From assembly GCF_005116645.1 (NCBI RefSeq), contig NZ_SWCM01000015.1:1-64000 (forward strand): a stretch of DNA of 64,000 nt, read 5' to 3'. Below are positions 28,201-37,652 of the stretch, piece after piece. How positions within the stretch are numbered: the stretch's first letter is position 1; each line of letters begins with the position of its first letter. Position numbers and translations under genes: made by a program. The stretch comes from Desulfopila sp. IMCC35006. Lineage in GTDB: Bacteria; Desulfobacterota; Desulfobulbia; Desulfobulbales; Desulfocapsaceae. The notes under the pieces were generated by a model. It made no database searches. It was not told where the DNA came from and saw only the letters and a program-made list of their open reading frames with translations.

Positions 28201-29289
28201 TTAATTCTCCATAACTTGGTCGTAATAGGATTTGTGCCTAGCAATCATTCGCGACAGGGAAAAGTCGTCGGCGACCCTGGCCAGGTTAGCTTCGGCCACT
28301 TTCGCGTGAAGGGGTTCCTGCATTAGAAATTGCTCGATTTTTTTCGCCATCAAAACAACATCTCCGACCGGTACAAGAAAGCCGTTCTCACCCTCCCTCA
28401 CCAATTCAGGGTTTCCACCCGTCGCTGTTGCCACCACCGGAACCCCGCAGGCCATATATTCCAGAATTGCGTTACAGAAACCTTCGGTCTCTGAGGCAAT
28501 GACGCCGACGCTGAAATTGCGAATGAAATCCAGAGGCGTAGCAACCCGTCCGGTAAACGTCAAAACGTCTGCAAGTCCGAGGGTGCGACCCAATTCCTCG
28601 AGCAGAGGGCGCTGTGGGCCATCACCTACCACTATGAAGCGTACATCTCTCAGGTTACGGTGGACAAGGGCCGCTGCATGTATAAAATCGTGTACCCGCT
28701 TTACTTGACGGTTACAGTTAGCCACAATACCGACCAGGGGAAAGCGAAAGGTGGCTCCTTCGGAAGGCCGGGGACCTTCACTCCCCAATTCGAAGCCGTT
28801 GTAAATAACTTCAATCCTATCAGGGCGGATGCGGTCAGTCTGAACAAAATGTTCTTTCACAGCCTGAGAGTTGGCGATAAAACCGCTGAAGAATGGGTAC
28901 GCGATACGCATCTTGCAGGTCGCGGCGGGCGTGCGCCAGAATCCAAGGTCGCGAAACGAACCGAGAAGTCGGATTTTGTGCAGTGGTTTTACCATTGCTG
29001 CAAGCAGGAAGGGGTCCTGGAAAAATGTCTGCACAATGTGAATATTATGCAGACGAATGAAAGAAGAGAGCTGTGCTACCTTGGGGAGCATTGAAAAATG
29101 GGAAAAGCTGCCGAACTGTAAACATATTTTGGGTATGGAGAGTTCTTCAAAGTATCCCTCGGAAGGCTTAAGAGTACAGAGATGGGGCTGGAAGCAGCTT
29201 CTATCAAGACCACGAATCAGCTGTACAAGTTGCTTTTCTGTGCCACCATGCCCAAGATACTGAATTAAATAAAGAATATTGACCTTCAT
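28201..29289 (-). CDS. Glycosyltransferase family 4
   Basis: 362 residues with a GT-B fold. The N-terminal acceptor site has YLGHGGTEKQLVQLIRGLD. The donor site has FPLVGIVANCNRQVKRVHDF, FIVVGDGPQRPLLEEL and the EX7E region ASETEGFCNAILEYMACGVP followed by VVATATGGNPELV. It is a retaining enzyme acting on a lipid-linked glycan, sugar unknown. It lies 31 bases after the deacetylase gene and is probably co-transcribed with the deacetylase and FemAB-like genes. Confidence 0.88.
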   Translation of the reverse strand: MKVNILYLIQYLGHGGTEKQLVQLIRGLDRSCFQPHLCTLKPSEGYFEELSIPKICLQFGSFSHFSMLPKVAQLSSFIRLHNIHIVQTFFQDPFLLAAMVKPLHKIRLLGSFRDLGFWRTPAATCKMRIAYPFFSGFIANSQAVKEHFVQTDRIRPDRIEVIYNGFELGSEGPRPSEGATFRFPLVGIVANCNRQVKRVHDFIHAAALVHRNLRDVRFIVVGDGPQRPLLEELGRTLGLADVLTFTGRVATPLDFIRNFSVGVIASETEGFCNAILEYMACGVPVVATATGGNPELVREGENGFLVPVGDVVLMAKKIEQFLMQEPLHAKVAEANLARVADDFSLSRMIARHKSYYDQVMEN

Positions 29290-29320
29290 GTTGTTTGGCT
29301 CTCATCTCAGCAAATAACGT

Positions 29321-30280
29321 TCATTCTGCCTGCGGGCCGGTTCTAAGAAGTCCGCGGGCCAAGTTTATCAGCACTCTTGCTGTAGTATCAAATCCACCAA
29401 CCATGACGCGAGGAATGCGAAAATGATCGTTTTCTGGGCTCACTCTACCTGGCGCTATGGTGTAACCAAAAAGGTAGCCTGCCTCGCGGCAATTCTCGAC
29501 CACGCGGGAGTCGACATTGCCGTTGGGGTAGCTGATGTGCTTGACCGGTTCGCCGAGCAGTTCCTCAAGGATGCTTCGTGACTGCTGCAGCTCTTCCTTC
29601 AGGGAATCATCTCCGAGTTTCGTCAGGATGCGATGGCGGTGTCCGTGGGATCCAAAGCAGCAAATGCCGCTACGCTGCATTGCCATGAGCTCATCTTTAT
29701 TGAGTGGCCTATCGTCCTCATAAAAATTGTTAGCTTGGTGGTCATCAGGAAGCAATACGGCAAGGATACGGTCGACCAACTGCCCGTCCTGACTTTCATC
29801 AAGTTTCTTGACATCTTCAAGCAGCAGCTGAATGTCGTCCCAGCGTTTTGCTCCTTTTACGGGACTGAAACTGTATTCTCCCAATCCCAGGTGTCGCAAA
29901 TCGATCCCGGGGAGACAGTAGTGCTCTATTGGCCTGATTAGACGATCGAACCAGAAGGGTTCTCCGCTCTCCATATACTCAGTAGAAATGAAGAAGAGCG
30001 CAGGCACTCCATGCCTTTTAAGCACCGGTAGTCCCAGGCGTAAGTTATTGATAAAACCGTCGTCGAAGGTCAACAGCAGGTTGAGCCTGCTCCTGGTAAG
30101 AAGCGAAGGTTCAAGTAGGGCATCCGGCCGGACGAAGGTCCCAATCTTCTTGAGAGCGACTAATTGTCGTTCGAATCGATCAATATCCACCTTTAGCCAC
30201 GAACCACTCTCGCGAGGTTTGCAAAGGTCGTGATAACAAAGCACGGCTGTCAGATTTTCCCCCCATATCGTCATGGGCAT
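29321..30280 (-). CDS. Polysaccharide deacetylase (NodB-like)
   Basis: 319 residues. The catalytic pattern of carbohydrate esterase 4 is present: LLLTFDDGFINN with the two Asp at about 73-74, and GSHGHRHRIL with the His pair at about 215-220. The second half has HISYPNGNVD and the terminal PGRVSPENDHFRIPRV. It probably removes N-acetyl groups from a polymer or precursor. There is no signal peptide, so it may act in the cytoplasm or be exported another way. It overlaps the upstream FemAB-like gene by ten bases, and XrtA-type PEP-CTERM loci often contain such a deacetylase next to a FemAB-related gene. Confidence 0.85.
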   Translation of the reverse strand: MPMTIWGENLTAVLCYHDLCKPRESGSWLKVDIDRFERQLVALKKIGTFVRPDALLEPSLLTRSRLNLLLTFDDGFINNLRLGLPVLKRHGVPALFFISTEYMESGEPFWFDRLIRPIEHYCLPGIDLRHLGLGEYSFSPVKGAKRWDDIQLLLEDVKKLDESQDGQLVDRILAVLLPDDHQANNFYEDDRPLNKDELMAMQRSGICCFGSHGHRHRILTKLGDDSLKEELQQSRSILEELLGEPVKHISYPNGNVDSRVVENCREAGYLFGYTIAPGRVSPENDHFRIPRVMVGGFDTTARVLINLARGLLRTGPQAE

Positions 30281-31449
30281 ACCTTCCCATCGGTCAACCG
30301 ATTGCCTAGGAAAGGCTGCAGAATTACTTTGGCTTTTTCTTTTACGGATCTGCCAAGGTGTCTTTTAGCCAGAAAAATATCTCCCATGAGAGAGCCGTTT
30401 CTCAGGTATATATCACTGAGGTGACGGTCGCTTGTGGCTCCCAGGCGATACTTGTATTCCTCTACACCCCGCAGGAATTCATAGAAGGATTTACCCTGAT
30501 CAATGGCGCGCTCAATCAGCAATACATTAAGCACGAATCCGACACTGCTTTTCTCCCAAGCGATGTCATAACCGGTCTGATAGTAGTAGCTGCTTTCACC
30601 GTAATTGAACTGACAGACGCCTGCTATCCGTTCTCCGGAGATGTTGAGAAAGGCAAGTTCCAACCAGCCTGCATCGAATAAACGTCCAAACACATCATTG
30701 TAAAACAATTTCTGGGCTGCGGTTGAAAATATCCCAGACTGGTTTTTCTGACCCCGACGGGCATTGTGGAGACGTGTAAAGTCTTGAATTCCGAGTGGTA
30801 GATCATCATTTTTCTGGATGATTTCGAGGATGGCCCCTTGAGCCTCAAGTTTTCGGCGGTAGTATTGAAAATTTTTGCGCACGCTCTTGCTCAGTCCAGA
30901 AAAATATTCCTCAGTTGTTGCAGGCAGAGGGATGACAGGGCAGAGTTTGGTCACGGGCCACTCATGGAAGCAATATTCGGATTCGGAATTCTCTCGCCTC
31001 ATCTGCAGAAGGGGAGAGTCTTCTCTTAGATCTGTCAGTTCAACTAGGTGAAATGCCTTGCTGATTCGAAACTCTTTCACCAGCTCTCGCAACACTTCTT
31101 CCTCGCGCCCCTTTTCAACAACCACATCGAGGAAATCAGAGGTAACCACCTCGCTGCCGAGCAGTCGCAATCGGTGTGCGGGGGGGCACAATCCACTTTT
31201 TTTGACATACCCCGGGAAAATTCCAATTAGCGATTCGCCATTGCTGGTTTGTTCGTAACATAACAAAAGGAAAAGGCATGCCCTGTCGGAAAATGCTTGC
31301 CACCAGCTGTATAGCCATTGATGGGTAAGAAAGAGGCTGTTTGCGGCTGAGCGTTTGAGAAGCTCGTTCCATTCCACTTCAAGACTTGCGAACTCTTTCT
31401 GACTTGTAACGCACCTCACTTCAATCACATGGCTTCTCCCATTTAACAC
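30271..31449 (-). CDS. FemAB/CelD-like GNAT acyltransferase
   Basis: 392 residues. The N-terminus (EVRCVTSQKEFASLEVEWNELLKRS) and SLFLTHQWLYSWWQAF, the central SVRKNFQYYRRKLEAQGA and the C-terminal GYDIAWEKSSVGFVLNVLLIERAIDQG match the BioF2-like/CelD family of tandem GNAT folds. Such proteins occur in cellulose and exosortase-associated polysaccharide loci and are thought to transfer an acyl or aminoacyl group, but the reaction is unproven. It is the first gene of a three-gene unit with the deacetylase and GT4. The 713-base gap upstream probably holds its promoter, which I could not define. Confidence 0.8.
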   Translation of the reverse strand: MLNGRSHVIEVRCVTSQKEFASLEVEWNELLKRSAANSLFLTHQWLYSWWQAFSDRACLFLLLCYEQTSNGESLIGIFPGYVKKSGLCPPAHRLRLLGSEVVTSDFLDVVVEKGREEEVLRELVKEFRISKAFHLVELTDLREDSPLLQMRRENSESEYCFHEWPVTKLCPVIPLPATTEEYFSGLSKSVRKNFQYYRRKLEAQGAILEIIQKNDDLPLGIQDFTRLHNARRGQKNQSGIFSTAAQKLFYNDVFGRLFDAGWLELAFLNISGERIAGVCQFNYGESSYYYQTGYDIAWEKSSVGFVLNVLLIERAIDQGKSFYEFLRGVEEYKYRLGATSDRHLSDIYLRNGSLMGDIFLAKRHLGRSVKEKAKVILQPFLGNRLTDGKVCP

Positions 31450-32162
31450 TTGTCCGGCTCATAAAAATCTCAGCTTTGATTTAGTTGGAATTTCACTTTC
31501 CTTCTTTGCGATGGGCTGTTATGGGATCTGCTCTCCCGGTATGCTTTCAATAAAGCCTGCGTAATTACGCAGGGGGATAATGGCTAGAACCAGCAGATCT
31601 AGGAGCCTGTCTAAGCATGCCCTTTATTTTCATTCTTCAGTTCTAAGTAGGTTAGGGAGTATCTACCCCCATTGCCATCCATGTGGTAAGTGGCATATTT
31701 CCAAAGCATCCTCGAAAAATTTCCCGGAAAAATTATCCCAAGTAAGATGCGATTGTAAATATATTATGTTGAGAGCGGCCTGAATATTAACATAAAGTTT
31801 AATATGGGAAACTAAACGTGTCCTTCGTAAAAATCTGCTCGATCTGTGCAGAATAAAGGAGAGTAGATCTTCTCAAAAGGTTCTAAGTGATCACTCTGAT
31901 GAGGCTCCCCTGAAGAGTTTCTGGTGGACATTGAGAATCGAGGTAGTTTCATTAGATACTTATACCACAACTAGAAAAAATGAAGCAAAGATTTGAGAAT
32001 ACATAGAAGAAAATTTTTTAAAGGTCTGCACATACAGAAAAAGACTGGGGTATTTCTCACCAGCCGCTTTTGTAAGAAAATGTTTTTCGGACAATAAAGT
32101 CGCAGAGAGGTTTGGTTTCCACTATTGATGACGGCCCTCATCTTTGATGATTTGAAAAATCA
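31450..32162. other. Intergenic region with an 18-bp palindrome
   Basis: 713 bases without a gene. CCTGCGTAATTACGCAGG at 31556-31573 is a perfect 18-bp palindrome about 110 bases upstream of the FemAB-like gene and could be an operator or half of a hairpin. No other structure stands out. Confidence 0.45.
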
Positions 32163-33281
32163 TTAAATCAAACTTTGATATACTCCCATATATTTTTCAG
32201 CCATTGAATGACATGAATAAAAATCCTGCAACCTCTGTGATGCTACACATACACGTTGAATGGCCGTCTCTGGGTTGTTGATCACATCCAATATTCCCTG
32301 CACCAGAGACTTGCAGCTTCCAGCGATAACCAGACGGCCAGCTTTTCCATTTTCCAGCACTTCCGGAACACCTCCGACCCTCGTGGCCACGATCGGCACC
32401 TTTGCCTGCATTGCCTCAAGGATGACTATGGGAAGTCCTTCGGTGAGAGAGGAGAGAATGTACATTTTAAAATGCGACAAGTATTGTCTGGCATTTTCCA
32501 CGTAACCTGGCATCAGCACTCGCTGTTCAAGCCCCAGGCTCTTAACCTGCGCATTAAGGAAGTTCCGTTCTTGCCCATCTCCAAGTATGACCAGTTTGAT
32601 ATCAGGGCAGGTAACTACCGCCTCACTGACCGCTTTCAAAAGAACGTCGTACCCCTTTTCCGGGGAGAGGCGACCTATGGCTCCGATAATGATCCCATCA
32701 TTACAGAACGCAGCAATATGCGAGGAGATATGGCATTTTTCGTTTTCTATTCTTAAAGAACCTTCGCTCCCGTCAATGGGGATGCCATTGTCTACCACAT
32801 GGAGCCTCTTCGAACTAACCTTTTCAAGCATCGACCCATTAACTACCACCACTTGGTCGATAAAGCGAAGGCTCAGTCGATCAAGCCATTCATAGAGACG
32901 CATCCTGTCCCATCCCCCAGTCCAGGTCCAACCGTGGAGCGTGGCGACCATGGGGAGTTTTCGAAGAAACCGGGGCATCAATCCGAAGAGAATGTTCCCT
33001 TTGTAGCCGTGCGAGTGGAGGATCTTCACACCCTCGTGCCTGGTGAAACGAATTATCTCTAAAGCCCCTGAAATATTGGGACCGGGTCTCATGTGAAATG
33101 ACTCGACCCGCAGGCCGCGACGGCGGGCTTCCGTCTCCAGAGGCTTTTCGCCGCAGCATGGGGTACCGATACTGGCCAGGATCGGAATAAGCCCCATCCT
33201 TACCTGCTCGCACATAAGGTTGAGGATCATCACCTCCGCACCATAGAAACCTCCACTGTCGATTACGTGCAATACTTTCAT
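32163..33281 (-). CDS. Glycosyltransferase family 4
   Basis: 372 residues. The start is MKVLHVIDSGGFYGAEVMIL, a common GT4 opening. The donor site includes IIGAIGRLSPEKGYDVLLKA, LVILGDGQERNFLNAQV and the EX7E segment SSLTEGLPIVILEAMQAKVP followed by IVATRVGGVPEVL. It is a retaining GT-B enzyme for polymer assembly with unknown donor. A 263-base gap separates it from the SMR-like gene upstream. The reading frame is full-length for the family (about 370 residues). Confidence 0.9.
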   Translation of the reverse strand: MKVLHVIDSGGFYGAEVMILNLMCEQVRMGLIPILASIGTPCCGEKPLETEARRRGLRVESFHMRPGPNISGALEIIRFTRHEGVKILHSHGYKGNILFGLMPRFLRKLPMVATLHGWTWTGGWDRMRLYEWLDRLSLRFIDQVVVVNGSMLEKVSSKRLHVVDNGIPIDGSEGSLRIENEKCHISSHIAAFCNDGIIIGAIGRLSPEKGYDVLLKAVSEAVVTCPDIKLVILGDGQERNFLNAQVKSLGLEQRVLMPGYVENARQYLSHFKMYILSSLTEGLPIVILEAMQAKVPIVATRVGGVPEVLENGKAGRLVIAGSCKSLVQGILDVINNPETAIQRVCVASQRLQDFYSCHSMAEKYMGVYQSLI

Positions 33282-33544
33282 TTTGTGTATAAGTTACATT
33301 GTTATCTCGTAGATTTATATTCGGAAACTTTTGAAAAAGTCATATCCTGACCTGTTTATAGACCTTGGTCGGAAAATGTCAATTACAACATATTAGAATA
33401 ATAGAGTTTCGCGATTGAACCTGTTACGCATTTATTGGCAGAAAAAAACAGGAGAACAGTTATGAATCCCACATAGAAGATATCATGATTAATGAGGCGA
33501 TTACAACGATAGTTATTTCATTGTCTCGAAGATGTTTGTATTTC

Positions 33545-33913
33545 TTAGCTCATACTCACAATCAGAACCCCTACACAGATAGTTGCCAGCCCTGTCCATC
33601 TAAGCATTGTAATCTGTTCTCCAAGATAATATCCACTCAACAAAAATACCAACACATAGCTTAGGCTAACAAATGGAAAAGCAAAACTAAGAGGTACCTT
33701 CGAAAGTCCGTAGAGCCAAAAAAACACACCCAAAGCATAAACAGTAAGCCCTAAAACGACGTAGGGTGTGAGAAAAATCTTGAGATATGAAGTGATGATT
33801 CCTGTTGTGAAATTAAGATCAACAAGACTATTCAAACCCTTTTTTATCCAAATTTGTCCAATAGCTCCCATAAAAATACTGGTCAAAATACTGAGAATAG
33901 ATATCGATTTCAT
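33545..33913 (-). CDS. SMR/EamA-like small flippase
   Basis: 122 residues with four predicted membrane helices: residues about 5-22, 45-65, 70-90 and 96-118. The motif PLSFAFPFVSLSYVLVFLLS and the ending GEQITMLRWTGLATICVGVL match the small multidrug resistance/ArnE-ArnF-like group, which moves undecaprenyl-phosphate-linked sugars across the membrane. It lies nine bases after the GtrB/ArnC-like gene, an arrangement that pairs a lipid-sugar synthase with its flippase. A drug efflux role is less likely in this context. A single chain of this size would act as a dimer. Confidence 0.75.
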   Translation of the reverse strand: MKSISILSILTSIFMGAIGQIWIKKGLNSLVDLNFTTGIITSYLKIFLTPYVVLGLTVYALGVFFWLYGLSKVPLSFAFPFVSLSYVLVFLLSGYYLGEQITMLRWTGLATICVGVLIVSMS

Positions 33914-33922
33914 ATTTGATCC

Positions 33923-35047
33923 TTAATCCTTTTTTGTCGATGTGTTGTTCGGATGTCTCTTTGCTTTATAAATATCAGTTCCTAAATAAAACAATTCCTC
34001 AAAATAGCTTTTACCCTGGAGTGCAAGAATGCCTAAGCTGATCAGCTGGATGGCCAGCATAAGAGCCATCCCGGAAATGATGAATGTATGGGGAGCTTGT
34101 TGAAAGGCTTGAGCGACAGCCGCAGAGAACCGGGTGGCAAAAGAGCTGCCGAGGTGATGAACGAGAGGAAGGTTTTCAATAGTATGGGCAAAAACCCAAA
34201 ATGTAGAATAGCAAGACAGCACTGCAAAGAAAAGACCTGGAAGAATGAAAAAAATGAATGGCTTAAACATAAAACCGGAAAACAAATAGGCAAAGATACT
34301 TCTACCGATCTTCATGCTGGAAGATCTATTAAAATTGGGGTCGTTGCTCGGGTTCCAGTCGAGGGTGCCGGGAATCTCGACAATACGAGCACCAAGTACC
34401 ATCGCTTTATAGAGAATTTCTGCATGGATAGAAACATCCATTGATTTCAGGCTCAGATTTCTGAGAAATGTACCGTCGTATATTCGCACCATGCCGGTCA
34501 GAGTTGCCAAATCTCCTTTTGCAGTCATAGACAGAAATCGATTGGCATTTATACTGAGAAACTTTCTCAACCAGGGTACATTGGCAACTTTTCCGCCTTT
34601 CATATAGGGTGAGGCAATGACGATTTTAGCCTGTTGCCGTACTATGGCATCGAACATGTTTCCGATATGTTCGGGAGCGTAACTGAGATCTATATCCAAA
34701 GTGACCACATAATCTCCACGACATTCGTTGAACGCATATCTCAAGGCCTGGCCTAAATTATAATTCACGAAATGGTGCAGCACCCGTACGTTGGAATGCT
34801 GGCTTGCGAAATTTTCGGCTAATTCCCCCGTATTATCTGTGCTGCCGTCGTTTATAACCAGAAGCTCCCAGTCAAATCGATTTTCATTGGTGACCAGATA
34901 GTTGTGGAGGACTGCAAGGCTTTTTTCGATGATTGCAGCTTCGTTGTACCCCGGTACAATAACGCTGACCAAAGGCTTTCGGGAAGGTTCAGCATCTGTT
35001 GAAGGGATTTTGTGGTGATTCGTTTTCAAACTGTCTATGGGAGACAT
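33923..35047 (-). CDS. GtrB/ArnC/DPM1-like polyprenyl-phosphate glycosyltransferase
   Basis: 374 residues. The N-terminal GT2 domain contains VSVIVPGYNEAAIIEKSLAV, LLVINDGSTDNTGELAENF and the acidic motif VTLDIDLSYAPEH at about 115-125. Two or three hydrophobic helices end the chain (FIFFILPGLFFAVLSCYST and FIISGMALMLAIQLISLGIL). This matches enzymes that attach one sugar to polyprenyl phosphate on the inner face of the membrane. It overlaps the FAD-protein gene by 13 bases and is followed by the SMR-like gene, so all three are one operon. The sugar is unknown. A candidate acceptor-side enzyme is the ArnT-like protein at 44797-46332. Confidence 0.82.
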   Translation of the reverse strand: MSPIDSLKTNHHKIPSTDAEPSRKPLVSVIVPGYNEAAIIEKSLAVLHNYLVTNENRFDWELLVINDGSTDNTGELAENFASQHSNVRVLHHFVNYNLGQALRYAFNECRGDYVVTLDIDLSYAPEHIGNMFDAIVRQQAKIVIASPYMKGGKVANVPWLRKFLSINANRFLSMTAKGDLATLTGMVRIYDGTFLRNLSLKSMDVSIHAEILYKAMVLGARIVEIPGTLDWNPSNDPNFNRSSSMKIGRSIFAYLFSGFMFKPFIFFILPGLFFAVLSCYSTFWVFAHTIENLPLVHHLGSSFATRFSAAVAQAFQQAPHTFIISGMALMLAIQLISLGILALQGKSYFEELFYLGTDIYKAKRHPNNTSTKKD

Positions 35048-36363
35048 GAATTATCTCTTTTTGGGTTAGCAATTAAGTCGGACGCTTTTCTGGCCAGCAT
35101 AATTACCTGATTGTTATTGAGTGTCGAATTGACGATCATTGTGGTATTGACTATAAAAAGATTATCAATTGGCGTTGTTATACTGGGTATCGATTTGGAA
35201 TAATTTATTTTTTGAATCGGTTGAACATATTGTTCGCGATGGATCGATGAGGAAAGGATGTCGGACTCAGAGAACGTTGGAAAAATTCGTCTAACGCCGG
35301 TAAGAAAATCGGCCAGCACCTCAGCATCGGAACGGTGGTAATAGGGATCGTCCGGAGGCAAATATCGTGGCAGATAGATCAAGGCATTGCCGTTGAGCGT
35401 TTCGGTAGGGATGATGTTTGTGGCATCGATGAATCCGGTAAAAGGAAATCCAGGATCCGTCAAGTTTGTCACGTAATAAGGGCTTAATGATTTTTTAAGC
35501 ACAAGATTGACACAGATTAATCGCAAATAATCCACCGACGACAACATCTCTCGATAATCATCGGGTATATCGGGCCAGATACTTATGAATTCCGGACTCG
35601 GTACAGCGGATAAAACCTTATCGAAGTGGTGGGTGTCGCCATGGGCATCAATCAAAGTAATCTGTTTGTTTTCCCCCGCAACAATTTTTCGAATACAATT
35701 AGACCGGTGGATTTTAACACCTCGTTCAATCAGTTGGCTCTTTATTCTGTTGAGGATCGAATAATAACCTCCCTTAACTACTCCCATCATCTCTTTCTTG
35801 GAGCTTTTCTCTCGAGTGCCATAATACCGCGTGATACACGACCAGATAAAACTGCCGGAGGCCTGGTCTTTAGCATCTCCGAATTTAGACCTCAGCAGCG
35901 GATCCCAAATTTTCTCGTAAATACGGCGGCCGAAAACCGTAATCAACCAGTTTTTTGCGTAGAGCTTTTCCAAGCGGGAAGAATCATGGATTCTTGAAGC
36001 ATAGAGAATTCCAGCACCCAAGCGAAATTTTTGCCAGAGAGACAAGGGTTTGAACTGTATAAATTCTAAAGTAGTGCTCATTGAGTGCAATTCACCGTTC
36101 GTGAAGAATCCGGTTTTTGTCTCGGTAAAATGAACATCCAGTGACAATCCGATTTCATCGATAAAACTTAGCAACTCCGAGTCGGTCGATAAAATCACAT
36201 GATAATATCGATCCCATCGATGTCCCGGGATGAATTCTTCAGCTTTCGATAACCCACCGACCTCTTGCTCTTTTTCAAATAGAGTTACTTCACATTTCTG
36301 TTGCGAGAGGTAAAATGCGCTGGCTAACCCCATCATTCCCCCGCCGATCACCGCAACCTTCAT
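35035..36363 (-). CDS. FAD-dependent amine-oxidase/protoporphyrinogen-oxidase-like protein
   Basis: 442 residues. The N-terminal dinucleotide fold is clear: VAVIGGGMMGLASAFYLSQQ, then VTLFEKEQEVGGLSKAEEF with the acidic residue that binds the ribose. A conserved segment DKVLSAVPSPEF is typical of the amino-oxidase superfamily. Homologues in polysaccharide loci are annotated as UDP-galactopyranose-mutase-like or desaturase-like oxidoreductases, but the substrate is not known. It is the first gene of the unit with the GtrB-like and SMR-like genes and might act on the lipid-linked sugar or its precursor. Confidence 0.78.
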   Translation of the reverse strand: MKVAVIGGGMMGLASAFYLSQQKCEVTLFEKEQEVGGLSKAEEFIPGHRWDRYYHVILSTDSELLSFIDEIGLSLDVHFTETKTGFFTNGELHSMSTTLEFIQFKPLSLWQKFRLGAGILYASRIHDSSRLEKLYAKNWLITVFGRRIYEKIWDPLLRSKFGDAKDQASGSFIWSCITRYYGTREKSSKKEMMGVVKGGYYSILNRIKSQLIERGVKIHRSNCIRKIVAGENKQITLIDAHGDTHHFDKVLSAVPSPEFISIWPDIPDDYREMLSSVDYLRLICVNLVLKKSLSPYYVTNLTDPGFPFTGFIDATNIIPTETLNGNALIYLPRYLPPDDPYYHRSDAEVLADFLTGVRRIFPTFSESDILSSSIHREQYVQPIQKINYSKSIPSITTPIDNLFIVNTTMIVNSTLNNNQVIMLARKASDLIANPKRDNSCLP

Positions 36364-36561
36364 GCACTGTTCCTATGTAAATAAAAACTCATTAAAAGAA
36401 ATCCGGGATATATGTCTGGTTGCCTGCCAATACCCAAACCATAACCTTCCTTTTGTGTTTCTGTTACTGTAATGATACCGTTTCCCGTTGCAATGTGTTT
36501 TCGAACGTAACCCGAAAGGGAAACCATTTGTAAGCTTTCCTGCGGGATGATGAAGGTCTTT

Positions 36562-37572
36562 TTAAGAAATCCGATTGCTGGAAGATTTCAATTCTTCGCG
36601 CCGAAGATCAATAATTTTTTTGATCGCTTCGCGCATATTCGTCTTAGGTTCATAACCCAGAAATCTTTTTGCCTTGCTGAGGTCCGGACGTCGGCGCAAT
36701 ATATCTTTGTATTTTTTGCCGAACACTTCTTCCATGGGAACAAATTTGAGCTTCAATTCTTTGCCCGTCTCGGCCACTTCGTGAATAAGCTTGGCGGAAT
36801 CGAGAACTGTCATCTCTTCGTCATTTCCCAAGTTAAAAATCTCTCCAATGGCCTTTTCATTTTCCATCGCAAGGACTGAGCCGGTTATCAAATCGTCAAC
36901 ATAGGCCATGGATCTGGATTGAGAGCCGTCGCCATGTATCGGTACTTCCCGATCATTTAAAATTGCATCAACAAAAATCGGGATATGGCCGCCGGACCAT
37001 GAGAAACTTGATCTCGGACTGAAACCGCCAAAATAACGAACTATCACGATGGGAACACCGTAATCTTTGTAGTAAGCGAATGCCATTTGTTCACTGTAGA
37101 GTTTTGACACTGAATAACTCCAGCGTTTAATCATGCTCGGCCCAAGCAAAAGATCGCCATCTTCACGAAAAGGAAGGTCCGGAGACATCCCATAAACATC
37201 TGAGGTTGAAGCAAAAAACACTTTGCAACCCCACATGCGTGCGGCTTCCAATATGTTTTGAGTACCACGCTCATTCACCTTTAACGTGTCCATGCTGGAA
37301 TCAGCCTCACCCACTTTCTTCACAGCTGCCAGGTGAACAATCGTATCCACATCTCGAGTGAGAATTTTAAGTGTTTCGAAATCGCTTACATTTACTCTAT
37401 AAAACTTAAAATTAGGACTTTTAACATGATGGTTGATATTGGCTAATTTCCCATATGAAAGGTCGTCAATACCGATCACATCGTATGTATTTTTCTCTAA
37501 AAGCGCATCCAGCAAATGTGACCCTATCATACCTGCTACGCCAGTTATCAATACACGATTCATAATTTTCAA
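36562..37572 (-). CDS. NAD-dependent sugar epimerase/dehydratase (extended SDR)
   Basis: 336 residues. The NAD-binding motif VLITGVAGMIGSHLLDAL is at about residues 6-24, STSDVYG contributes the catalytic Ser/Thr region, and YSVSKLYSEQ provides the catalytic Tyr-x-x-x-Lys (about 150). The C-terminal domain has the usual EIFNLGNDEEMTVLDSAKLI. It belongs to the extended SDR group that includes UDP-glucose 4-epimerases and dehydratases; which reaction it performs cannot be read from sequence. It follows the dehydrogenase-transferase fusion by 80 bases and probably acts on the same nucleotide sugar. Confidence 0.87.
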   Translation of the reverse strand: MKIMNRVLITGVAGMIGSHLLDALLEKNTYDVIGIDDLSYGKLANINHHVKSPNFKFYRVNVSDFETLKILTRDVDTIVHLAAVKKVGEADSSMDTLKVNERGTQNILEAARMWGCKVFFASTSDVYGMSPDLPFREDGDLLLGPSMIKRWSYSVSKLYSEQMAFAYYKDYGVPIVIVRYFGGFSPRSSFSWSGGHIPIFVDAILNDREVPIHGDGSQSRSMAYVDDLITGSVLAMENEKAIGEIFNLGNDEEMTVLDSAKLIHEVAETGKELKLKFVPMEEVFGKKYKDILRRRPDLSKAKRFLGYEPKTNMREAIKKIIDLRREELKSSSNRIS

Positions 37573-37652
37573 TCCTTCTTGTTATGGAATGTTGTTGGGA
37601 TTACAATGTACCATGAAAACCAAGGTTGTTTTCATGTACAAGAAACAATCTA